From Bacillota bacterium (GTDB lineage: Bacteria > Bacillota > Dehalobacteriia > UBA4068): a DNA stretch of 6,264 nucleotides. Every line of letters begins with the position of its first letter. Within the stretch, counting starts at the first letter, position 1. Made by a program: the position numbers and the translations under genes. A model generated the notes under the pieces. It saw only the letters and a program-made list of their open reading frames with translations, did not search any database and was not told the DNA's origin. Below are positions 1 through 4,774 of the stretch, piece by piece. The DNA lies in assembly GCA_030528765.1 (NCBI GenBank), contig JAUMYD010000115.1, positions 1 to 6,264 on the forward strand. Reading direction: 5' to 3'.

Positions 1-605
1 TTCTCCACGGTGGCGATCTCTTTCCGTACCAATGCTTTAGGCAGACGGAATTCCGGGATACCATATACCAGCACACCGCCGGGGGTATGCAGGGCTTCAA
101 AGACCGTCACATCGTAGCCCAGCTTCGCCAGATCCCCGGCGCAGCTCAGCCCGGCAGGGCCGGAACCCACCACAGCCACCTTATGACCATTGGGCGGGCA
201 GAGCAGCGCTTCCGGCTCCCCATACTCCATCACATAGTCCGCAACAAAGCGTTCCAGACGGCCAATGGCCACCGGCTCGCCCTTTTTGCCACGGACACAC
301 TGCCGCTCGCACTGATTTTCCTGTGGGCAGACCCGGCCGCAAATGGCGGGCAGGTTGTTTGTGCTTTTCACCACGGCTGCGGCTTCCGCGAATTTGCCTT
401 CCGCCACCAGGGCGATGAATTCCGGGATATGCACATTTACCGGGCAGCCGGATACGCAGGGCTTATTCTTACAGTTCAGGCAGCGTTTGGCCTCATCCAT
501 GGCCATTTCCGGAGTATAGCCCAGAGCCACCTCGGAAAAATTCTTATTTCGCACATCCGGAGCCTGCTCCGGCATGGGGTTTTTCTTCGGGCTGTTGTTA
601 ATCAT
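1..605 (-). CDS. nfnB: NADPH-binding subunit of NfnAB / glutamate synthase small-chain-like oxidoreductase, 3' part beyond window
   Basis: This is the first 201 codons of an FAD- and NAD(P)-binding iron-sulfur flavoprotein; the gene runs off the left edge. Eight cysteines in two groups (C42, C45, C50, C54 and C89, C93, C99, C103) match the N-terminal ferredoxin-like domain of GltD, SudA and NfnB, which holds two [4Fe-4S] clusters. A GSGPAG dinucleotide-binding loop at residues 147-152 starts the first Rossmann domain, and the family signature around residues 176-190 (GGVLVYGIPEFRLPK) is intact. Full-length relatives have about 460 residues, so over half is missing. The ATG at 605 has GGGAGGG seven bases upstream and overlaps the nfnA stop by 8 bases. 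The partner gene favours an electron-bifurcating NADH-dependent reduced ferredoxin:NADP+ oxidoreductase over true glutamate synthase, because no large glutamate synthase subunit is visible. A sulfide dehydrogenase (SudA) role cannot be excluded. Confidence 0.9.
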   Translation of the reverse strand, partial: MINNSPKKNPMPEQAPDVRNKNFSEVALGYTPEMAMDEAKRCLNCKNKPCVSGCPVNVHIPEFIALVAEGKFAEAAAVVKSTNNLPAICGRVCPQENQCERQCVRGKKGEPVAIGRLERFVADYVMEYGEPEALLCPPNGHKVAVVGSGPAGLSCAGDLAKLGYDVTVFEALHTPGGVLVYGIPEFRLPKALVRKEIATVE

Positions 606-1443
606 TTTGTTTCCCTCCCAGCTGGCAGGCATGTTTCTCCATACTGAGCTTTTCTTCATCAAAATACATACGGGAGCGGGCCATGGCTTCATCAAAATCC
701 ACCTGGTGTCCGTCAAAATCCGGCCCGTCCACACAGGCGAATCTGGTCTCTCCGCCCACAGTCAAGCGGCAGCAGCCACACATGCCCGTTCCATCCACCA
801 TGACGGAATTCATACTCACGATGGTGGGGATCTTTCTTTCCCGGGTCAGCTCGCAAACAGCCTTCATCATCATCAAAGGGCCAATGGCGATCACGGCATC
901 GTATTCCGCACCGGCTTCCAGCTTTTCCTGCAATGCGGTGGTGACAAAGCCCTTTTGTCCATTGCTGCCATCATCGGTCATAATGGTCAGATCGCTGCAG
1001 GCCGCGGAGAATTCCTCTTCCAGGATGATCAGATCTTTATTCCGGAAGCCCACGATGAAATCCACTTCCGCGCCCAAGTCATGCAAGGCCTTTGCCTGGG
1101 GATAGGCAATGGCTACGCCCAGGCCGCCGCCGACCACAGCCACCTTGCGCATACCATCAAAATCGCTGGCTCTGCCCAGGGGGCCTACGAAATCCAGCAG
1201 GCTGTCCCCCTCCTCCAGGCCGTCCAGGCTGTAGGTGGTATAGCCCACCTTCTGGAAAATGATGGTGACCGTTCCCTCTTCCCGGTCATAACCGGCAATG
1301 GTCAAAGGGATGCGCTCTCCCTTTTCATCGATGCGCAGCATGATAAACTGGCCGGGCTGCGCCTTCTTCGCGACCCGTGGGGCCAGCACTTCCATATAAG
1401 TAACACTAGGGTTCAATACTCGTTTTTTCAGAATGGGAAACAT
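598..1443 (-). CDS. nfnA: FAD/[2Fe-2S] subunit of NfnAB (sulfide/dihydroorotate dehydrogenase-like)
   Basis: A 281-residue protein of the ferredoxin-NADP reductase superfamily, PyrK/SudB/NfnA type. Residues 1-95 form the FAD-binding barrel, with RIPLTI at 44-49 as the flavin-contact motif. Residues 100-210 form the NAD-binding domain, opening with VAVVGGGLGVA (101-111). The C-terminal motif has C222, C224, C225 and C237 followed by DGPDFDGH, the usual [2Fe-2S] ligand region of this family. In NfnAB this small subunit oxidises NADH in the cytoplasm and works with NfnB to couple NADH and reduced ferredoxin to NADP+ reduction. The ATG at 1443 is chosen because AAGGAGG lies just upstream; an in-frame ATG 12 codons earlier has no such site and adds residues not expected in the family. 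The stop overlaps the nfnB start. PyrK is an alternative by homology, but no pyrD is adjacent. Confidence 0.9.
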   Translation of the reverse strand: MFPILKKRVLNPSVTYMEVLAPRVAKKAQPGQFIMLRIDEKGERIPLTIAGYDREEGTVTIIFQKVGYTTYSLDGLEEGDSLLDFVGPLGRASDFDGMRKVAVVGGGLGVAIAYPQAKALHDLGAEVDFIVGFRNKDLIILEEEFSAACSDLTIMTDDGSNGQKGFVTTALQEKLEAGAEYDAVIAIGPLMMMKAVCELTRERKIPTIVSMNSVMVDGTGMCGCCRLTVGGETRFACVDGPDFDGHQVDFDEAMARSRMYFDEEKLSMEKHACQLGGKQND

Positions 1444-1493
1444 AACTTGCCTCCTTGCACACTGACATTGCCGGAGCACGAGCCCGGCGATTT

Positions 1494-1523
1494 ATGATAG
1501 AATGGGTGGCTCTGCTTCCTCAA
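1494..1523 (-). promoter_or_regulatory. putative sigma-A-type promoter for nfnAB
   Basis: Reading the minus strand, TTGAGG (1518-1523) and TATCAT (1494-1499) are separated by 18 bases. They match the TTGACA/TATAAT consensus at 4/6 and 5/6 positions. Initiation near 1487 would leave a leader of about 45 bases before the nfnA ATG. It lies in the only long gap in the left half of the window, where a change of function from nusB/Kae1-like to nfnAB makes an internal promoter plausible. The -35 box is imperfect, so this is a moderate-to-weak call. Confidence 0.4.
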
Positions 1524-1553
1524 GCCGCCCCGGCCCCAAAAAGCAGAATACCC
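1504..1553 (-). repeat. inverted repeat in the nfnA upstream region
   Basis: A perfect 7-base inverted repeat, TCTGCTT (1511-1517) and AAGCAGA (1541-1547), flanks a GC-rich 23-base centre. A second, outer pair, GGGT (1504-1507) and ACCC (1550-1553), extends the stem across a small internal loop. The right-hand end overlaps the spacer and touches the -35 box of the proposed nfnA promoter, so it could be an operator or, if transcribed from upstream, an RNA hairpin. No T-tract follows on the minus strand, so it does not look like a standard intrinsic terminator. Chance occurrence is possible. Confidence 0.35.
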
Positions 1554-1574
1554 GCCCCGAACATATACATTTTT

Positions 1575-1580
1575 ATTATA
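1575..1580 (-). promoter_or_regulatory. perfect -10-like box (TATAAT) without a good -35
   Basis: TATAAT occurs on the minus strand just downstream of the Kae1-like gene. At 17-base spacing the -35 position (1598-1603) reads CTGAGC, only 3/6 matches, and no TG extension is present. It may be a weak or activated second promoter for nfnAB with a leader of about 125 bases that would contain the whole inverted repeat at 1504-1553. The rest of the 1444-1599 gap contains nothing else I can support. Confidence 0.2.
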
Positions 1581-1599
1581 GCCCCTGCGCGGCGACTGC

Positions 1600-2541
1600 T
1601 CAGCTCCGGTCAGCAGCGGCAAAAGCAACAGCGCCCAAGCGGGCAAGGCCAAAGGCATTATCCCCGGCAAAACGGGGCTCCGCAAAGCGCAGGCCGATCT
1701 TTTCCAGACGGCGGCGAATCCTTGCGTTTGCCGCTACACCACCGGCAGCGATCACCCGGCGACATTTGTATTCTGCCATGGCAAAGCGCACTGCTTTTTC
1801 CAGACTCTTGCCGATATTATCCAAAACCGCAGCAGCCACAGCCCAGGGCTCCACACCGGCCAGGATCGCTCTTTGGGCAGCAGATTCCGGGCCGGAAAAG
1901 GAGATATGCATTCCCTGCACCGAGCCGCTGAGACGGAATTCTCCCTGAAGATCCCCAGCCAGAGACTCCAAATGGGGGCCGGCAGGGAAAGGCAGCCCCA
2001 GAGCCACACCCACCCGATCAACAAACTGCCCGGGCGGCAGATCACAATCCCCGATCAGCTCCACCTGAAAGCCAGGGGCATTCTCCAGCGGCTGAGCAAA
2101 GAGCAGCTCCCCGGTGCCGCCGGAAAGATGCAGGGCCAGAAAAGGCTCCTTCCAGTGTAGCCCGGCGCTGGCCAGGGCCGATTCTATATGCCCTTCCTGA
2201 TGGCTGAAACGGAAGAGCGGACAAGAAAAAGCCGCAGCAAGGGAACGAGCCAGCCCCTCCCCTGCCAAAAAAACCGGCATATAGGAACCTTCCTTCGGGC
2301 GGGGCCGGGAGGAAACAGCGATGGCCTGCACCGGCCCCCATTCCGGCTGCGCCTGAGCCATGAGCTCCTCCATCACCAGCGGAAGCTGCTTCACATGGGA
2401 AAAGAGCCCTTCGCTCTGCCTGAGACCCCGTTCTCCCCGGGCCACGGACAAAGGCCGCCTGCCCTCGGCGAGCAAGCGGCCATCCACATCCACGAGTGCG
2501 ACAGAAGTCGTATAGCAACTGGTATCAATACCTAGGATCAT
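1600..2541 (-). CDS. Kae1/TsaD-like paralog (ASKHA fold) with altered N-terminal motif
   Basis: A 313-residue protein clearly related to TsaD, the transferase that makes N6-threonylcarbamoyladenosine at tRNA position 37, but probably a paralog. Retained features are the HxxxH metal-binding pair (H114, H118 in SHQEGH), the nucleotide-loop SGGT (140-143), a GLPFPAGP segment (182-189), FSG (215-217), AGGVAAN (266-272) and the C-terminal metal Asp in GDN (293-295). Departures are that the N-terminal DTSCDETS motif reads DTSCYTTS (6-13), losing the Asp-Glu pair needed in true TsaD, and that the DDAxGEAFDK region is shortened to GQFVDRV. The length is about 25 residues below typical TsaD. Start: the ATG at 2541 opens the MILGIDTS strand and lies 7 bases after the nusB stop; no strong Shine-Dalgarno is seen, suggesting coupling to nusB. 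Short Kae1-like genes near nusB/xseA are known in Clostridia; their role is unclear. Confidence 0.88.
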   Translation of the reverse strand: MILGIDTSCYTTSVALVDVDGRLLAEGRRPLSVARGERGLRQSEGLFSHVKQLPLVMEELMAQAQPEWGPVQAIAVSSRPRPKEGSYMPVFLAGEGLARSLAAAFSCPLFRFSHQEGHIESALASAGLHWKEPFLALHLSGGTGELLFAQPLENAPGFQVELIGDCDLPPGQFVDRVGVALGLPFPAGPHLESLAGDLQGEFRLSGSVQGMHISFSGPESAAQRAILAGVEPWAVAAAVLDNIGKSLEKAVRFAMAEYKCRRVIAAGGVAANARIRRRLEKIGLRFAEPRFAGDNAFGLARLGAVAFAAADRS

Positions 2542-2548
2542 AACGAAA

Positions 2549-3175
2549 TCAGTCTTTCTTTTTGATGTATTTATTATAAATATTATCCAGCATTCCGTTG
2601 ATAAAGGCAGCACTTTCTTCAGTGCCAAACTTCTTGGCCAGCTCTACCGCTTCATTGATAATGATACTGGCCTGAGACTCCGTATCCCGCAGCAGCTCGG
2701 AGGCTGCCAGCCAGAGGATCAGACGATCCACCTGGGCAAAGCGCTTCACATCCCATTCCCGGGCACAGGAAGCCATCATCTCATCAGCGCGGGAAGAATC
2801 CTCCTGCGCACGGCGGGCCAGAGAAAGCGAGAATACCGCATTTTCCCCGCTTACATTGGTATCCTCCAGCACCAGCCGGGCGGTATCCCAATCACAGCCC
2901 CCCACAACAACCTGAAACAGGATCAGCAGAGAAAGCTCCCGAGCCCGGCGGCGGGGGGTGCTGGAAAGCTCCCGGTAATCCTCCTCATTCAGGATGCGAA
3001 AAAGCTCTGCATTCGCCCGCAGGCTTTCCTCCCGGGCAGCATCAGCCTGCTCCGCAGCGCGGGCAGCAGCTCTGGCCTGAGCTCGTTCATAGGCAGCCAG
3101 TTGCCGGGCTTCTTCCAGAGGGTCTGCAGGCTGTTCCAGACGTATGGTAACGACTTTACCGGTTTTATCTGCCAT
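2549..3175 (-). CDS. nusB: transcription antitermination factor NusB with N-terminal extension
   Basis: A 208-residue protein whose residues about 74-205 are a full NusB domain: RRRARELSLLILFQ opens the first helix, AQVDRLILWLAASELL (147-162) and INEAVELAKKFG (173-184) are the conserved core, and FINGMLDNI (191-199) closes it. NusB pairs with NusE/S10, binds boxA RNA and supports antitermination on ribosomal RNA operons. Ordinary NusB proteins have about 130-160 residues. Here about 73 residues precede the domain; residues 20-60 are rich in Ala, Arg, Glu and Gln and look like a long helix or coiled coil. The extension seems real: I see no other ATG before the domain, and the reading frame is open throughout. 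The ATG at 3175 overlaps the DUF2273 stop by 11 bases, with GGAGG 12 bases upstream, rather far, so translation may depend on coupling. Confidence 0.93.
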   Translation of the reverse strand: MADKTGKVVTIRLEQPADPLEEARQLAAYERAQARAAARAAEQADAAREESLRANAELFRILNEEDYRELSSTPRRRARELSLLILFQVVVGGCDWDTARLVLEDTNVSGENAVFSLSLARRAQEDSSRADEMMASCAREWDVKRFAQVDRLILWLAASELLRDTESQASIIINEAVELAKKFGTEESAAFINGMLDNIYNKYIKKKD

Positions 3176-3392
3176 GATCCCAGTAATCCTCCGATTTATC
3201 CTTGAGTTTATTTTTACGATCCAGCTGGATCCCTGCATAAGCCCCCAGGCCTATACAGAGAAAAACAAAAACAGCCTTAAAAAAGCCATAGGAGATAACA
3301 CAAACAGCAAAAAGAAAAGCAAGGATCGTCAGACAAATCTTCCACTTATGCTCTTTCCAGAGCTGTGCAACACTTATTTTATTCCAGTCCAT
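3165..3392 (-). CDS. DUF2273 small integral membrane protein
   Basis: A 75-residue protein with a short charged N-terminus (DWNKISVAQLWKEHKWK), a hydrophobic hairpin at residues about 18-56 (two membrane segments separated near SYGFFK), and a charged Lys/Asp-rich tail. This matches the DUF2273 family, the small membrane protein that sits beside amaP and asp23 in many Bacillota, including the Staphylococcus aureus asp23 operon. No biochemical activity is established; a role in the membrane-anchored Asp23 assembly is inferred from context. The ATG at 3392 has GAGGAGG seven bases upstream, embedded in the last codons of amaP, and the two genes overlap by 14 bases. The 3' end overlaps nusB by 11 bases, so it is bound into one translational chain. 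Confidence 0.85.
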   Translation of the reverse strand: MDWNKISVAQLWKEHKWKICLTILAFLFAVCVISYGFFKAVFVFLCIGLGAYAGIQLDRKNKLKDKSEDYWDHGR

Positions 3393-4056
3393 CTTTGGCC
3401 TCCTCTACAACTTCAGCCTCCAAAGCAGTGGACAAACTTTCCTCCGGAGATGCAGAAAAAGCCACCGGCTGAGCAGCAAGCTGGCCCAGATGGGCTTCCT
3501 CTTTGTTTTCGTTAACATTTACGACCATAATATCGATAACAGCGGGGCGGATCCCCATCATATTTTCCAGCTGGGTTTTGATCTCTCCACGGAGACGATC
3601 ACCGAGCTCCACCACATTCGCACCGGCAGGAAGGCTGAAGCTGAGCCGAATCTCCAAACCGGATCTCCCCATCTGCAGATGGTTGGCCACACCCTCCACA
3701 CCGGGGACAAGGGCCGCTGCCCGCCGCACGACCGTATCAATGGCATGCAGGCTCACCTGCACGGAGGAGCCATCCCGGCTTTCCACCATCACCTGCCGCA
3801 GGGGGCGGCGGTGCTGGAAGGATACAGCAAGGAGGCAGCCAGCCAGAAGCAGGCTGAAAAAGGCGACCAGCAAGGGGATCCAAAGGGCCTGACTCTCGAT
3901 AAAGATCTCCTTCAGGCTGAGGATCAGCTGCTGCTCCAGGAAAGCAATCATTTCAGCGGCAAAGCTGTGGTTGATCAGGGCCACAGTAATCAATGCTGCC
4001 AGCCCCAGAAAAAGGAAGCCCCAAAGGGCAACAAGAATCCTTCGCAAAACTCCCAT
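3379..4056 (-). CDS. amaP: alkaline shock response membrane anchor protein AmaP
   Basis: A 225-residue membrane protein with the AmaP layout: a transmembrane segment near residues 5-29, a second near 58-80, then a cytoplasmic Asp23-like domain at about 98-182 (VSLHAIDTVVRRAAALVPGV, then a GLEIRLSFSLPAGANV strand pair and a PAVIDIMVVNV strand), and an acidic tail. In S. aureus AmaP tethers Asp23 to the membrane, and its own Asp23-like part is the likely docking surface. The ATG at 4056 is preferred because GAGGTG lies six bases upstream; an in-frame GTG three codons earlier overlaps that site. It is downstream of asp23 with a 181-base gap that holds a hairpin and a possible small gene, and it overlaps the DUF2273 gene by 14 bases. 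The name is assigned by architecture and neighbours, so the family call is firmer than an exact orthology claim. Confidence 0.88.
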   Translation of the reverse strand: MGVLRRILVALWGFLFLGLAALITVALINHSFAAEMIAFLEQQLILSLKEIFIESQALWIPLLVAFFSLLLAGCLLAVSFQHRRPLRQVMVESRDGSSVQVSLHAIDTVVRRAAALVPGVEGVANHLQMGRSGLEIRLSFSLPAGANVVELGDRLRGEIKTQLENMMGIRPAVIDIMVVNVNENKEEAHLGQLAAQPVAFSASPEESLSTALEAEVVEEAKDGLE

Positions 4057-4083
4057 GATATTCACCTCAATGAAATAGCCCGC

Positions 4084-4215
4084 TCAAACAATAGAAAATA
4101 TAAAGATGCACAGACACAGCAGAGAAAGCACTGCCGCTCCGGCCTGATATGAATTTCTGCGGAAATGCGAGCAGGCCGCGGCCCTTTCGGGCCGCAGCTG
4201 CCTTTCTTCATCCAT
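4084..4215 (-). CDS. possible 43-residue single-pass membrane peptide
   Basis: An open frame between asp23 and amaP encodes 43 residues beginning MDEERQLRPERAAA, then a basic patch (HFRRN, 17-21) and a C-terminal hydrophobic run from about residue 25 to the last residue (AGAAVLSLLCLCIFIFSIV). Basic residues followed by a terminal hydrophobic helix fit a tail-anchored or N-in membrane peptide, which would suit a module of membrane-tethered Asp23 proteins. Against it: no Shine-Dalgarno is seen before the ATG at 4215, and a strong hairpin lies within the first 14 codons. It begins 22 bases after the asp23 stop codon and ends 27 bases before the amaP ATG. A longer frame starting at 4272 would overlap asp23 and is less likely. 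No family is recognised. It could be noncoding spacer. Confidence 0.35.
   Translation of the reverse strand: MDEERQLRPERAAACSHFRRNSYQAGAAVLSLLCLCIFIFSIV
4175..4198 (-). other. strong GAAA-tetraloop RNA hairpin between asp23 and amaP
   Basis: The minus-strand transcript can form a perfect 7-base-pair stem GCGGCCC/GGGCCGC closed by a GAAA (GNRA) tetraloop. It extends to 10 pairs through one G-U wobble and two further G-C pairs. Nothing resembling a U-tract follows, so it is not a standard intrinsic terminator. Its place after asp23 and before amaP fits an RNA stability or processing element that lets Asp23 be made in excess over its membrane anchor, which is inference. It also overlaps the possible 43-residue frame and would slow its translation. 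Confidence 0.6.
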
Positions 4216-4237
4216 GTGCTTAATAAACGCAAGTGGA

Positions 4238-4654
4238 TTACTCTTCTGTTTTCTCTTTCTGGGGGAAGGCAATGCCCTGAATGTGAATATTCACAGTGGG
4301 ACAATTCAGACCGGTCATGGTTTCCACAGCCTGCTTGACTTTAAGCTGGGCAGCTTTTGCCACTTCGCCAATGAATACGCCGTATTCGACTACAGCAAAA
4401 ACATCAACAGTAACATTCTGCTCAACAATATCAACCTTAACGCCCTTGGTCATATTTTTACGACCAAGCATTTCCGCGAAGCCACCGGCAACGCCGCCGC
4501 TCATGCTGACAATGCCCGGAACTTCTGCCGCAGCCAGGCTGGCAATGGTGGCAACAACATCGGAAGCAATCTGTACCGTACCCTGACTATTTCCTTCCAG
4601 AGTGTTTTCGTCCAAAACAGTATCGACTACTTTTTCTTCATCCATTGTTTTCAT
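4238..4654 (-). CDS. Asp23/Gls24 family envelope stress response protein (YqhY-like)
   Basis: A 138-residue Asp23/Gls24 (DUF322) protein. After an acidic leader of about 22 residues comes the domain: GTVQIASDVVATIASLAAAEVPGI (25-48), a Gly-rich turn, VKVDIVEQNVTVDVFAVVEYG (72-92) and the C-terminal VKQAVETMTGLNCPTVNIHIQGI (106-128). The family forms abundant soluble proteins, membrane-tethered through AmaP in S. aureus and linked to envelope stress; the B. subtilis relative YqhY sits between accBC and nusB, near the same locus. Start is uncertain: AAGGAGG ends only 2 bases before the ATG at 4654, whereas the ATG three codons later (4645) is 11 bases away; neither spacing is ideal, and the protein differs by three residues. 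It has its own promoter, and a 106-base gap separates it from spoIIIAH. Confidence 0.92.
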   Translation of the reverse strand: MKTMDEEKVVDTVLDENTLEGNSQGTVQIASDVVATIASLAAAEVPGIVSMSGGVAGGFAEMLGRKNMTKGVKVDIVEQNVTVDVFAVVEYGVFIGEVAKAAQLKVKQAVETMTGLNCPTVNIHIQGIAFPQKEKTEE

Positions 4655-4656
4655 AT

Positions 4657-4663
4657 CCTCCTT
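4657..4663 (-). promoter_or_regulatory. full Shine-Dalgarno with ambiguous spacing to asp23 start
   Basis: AAGGAGG lies 2 bases before the ATG at 4654 and 11 bases before the in-frame ATG at 4645. Normal spacing in Bacillota is roughly 5-9 bases, so the site does not settle which Met is used. Confidence 0.6.
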
Positions 4664-4676
4664 AAAGAATTATTCA

Positions 4677-4714
4677 AATTCCTGTTTGCCAAAAGCATTC
4701 AGGGAATTGGCAAA
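4677..4714 (-). repeat. overlapping inverted repeats in the asp23 leader
   Basis: Two inverted repeats interlock between the promoter and the asp23 ribosome site. The first is perfect: TTTGCCAA and TTGGCAAA (arms 4707-4714 and 4685-4692) with a 14-base centre, so half-site centres are 22 bases apart, about two helical turns. The second pairs 4700-4708 with 4677-4684 (AATTCCCTG with CAGGAATT, one bulged base). The arms share two bases and no linker separates the second pair of arms, so the two stems are better read as mutually exclusive than as a pseudoknot. Either a repressor-type operator placed after the start point or a switching RNA leader would fit. No U-tract follows. Confidence 0.5.
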
Positions 4715-4745
4715 GCCATCTGCCCTTCTTGGGGCTTATTTGTAT

Positions 4746-4774
4746 ATTATAGCAAACTTACTAACGATTTACAA
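4746..4774 (-). promoter_or_regulatory. sigma-A-type extended -10 promoter for asp23 and downstream genes
   Basis: On the minus strand TTGTAA (4769-4774, 4/6 of the -35 consensus) is followed after exactly 17 bases by a perfect TATAAT (4746-4751) preceded by TGC, giving a full extended -10 (TGnTATAAT). The -35 box and part of the spacer lie in the last codons of spoIIIAH. Transcription would start near 4739, leaving a leader of about 85 bases. It is the best promoter in the window and would let asp23, amaP, DUF2273, nusB and the Kae1-like gene be expressed during growth, independently of the sporulation operon. Confidence 0.75.

Noticed and set aside
574..1497. 307-codon open frame on the plus strand opposite nfnA
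   Set aside because: It mirrors nfnA, whose cysteine and flavin motifs are unmistakable. The opposite protein is His/Gln-rich with no recognisable domain, as expected from codon bias in GC-rich DNA.
1520..1570. 16-codon hydrophobic frame starting 5 bases after a TATAAT (minus strand), possible leader peptide
   Set aside because: There is no ribosome site and it would need leaderless translation; the sequence is too short to distinguish from chance.
2042..2518. 158-codon minus-strand frame inside the Kae1-like gene
   Set aside because: It is out of frame with a protein showing clear TsaD-family motifs, and its own product is low-complexity Gly/Ala/Arg.
4175..4198. Reading the GC hairpin as an intrinsic terminator of asp23
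   Set aside because: No U-tract follows on the minus strand; the next bases are mixed.
4062..4304. 80-codon minus-strand frame overlapping the asp23 end
   Set aside because: It overlaps asp23 out of frame, has no ribosome site, and lacks the clean membrane-peptide layout of the 43-residue frame.
4677..4714. H-type pseudoknot from the two interlocked stems
   Set aside because: The arms share two bases and one required loop has zero length, so both stems cannot form together.
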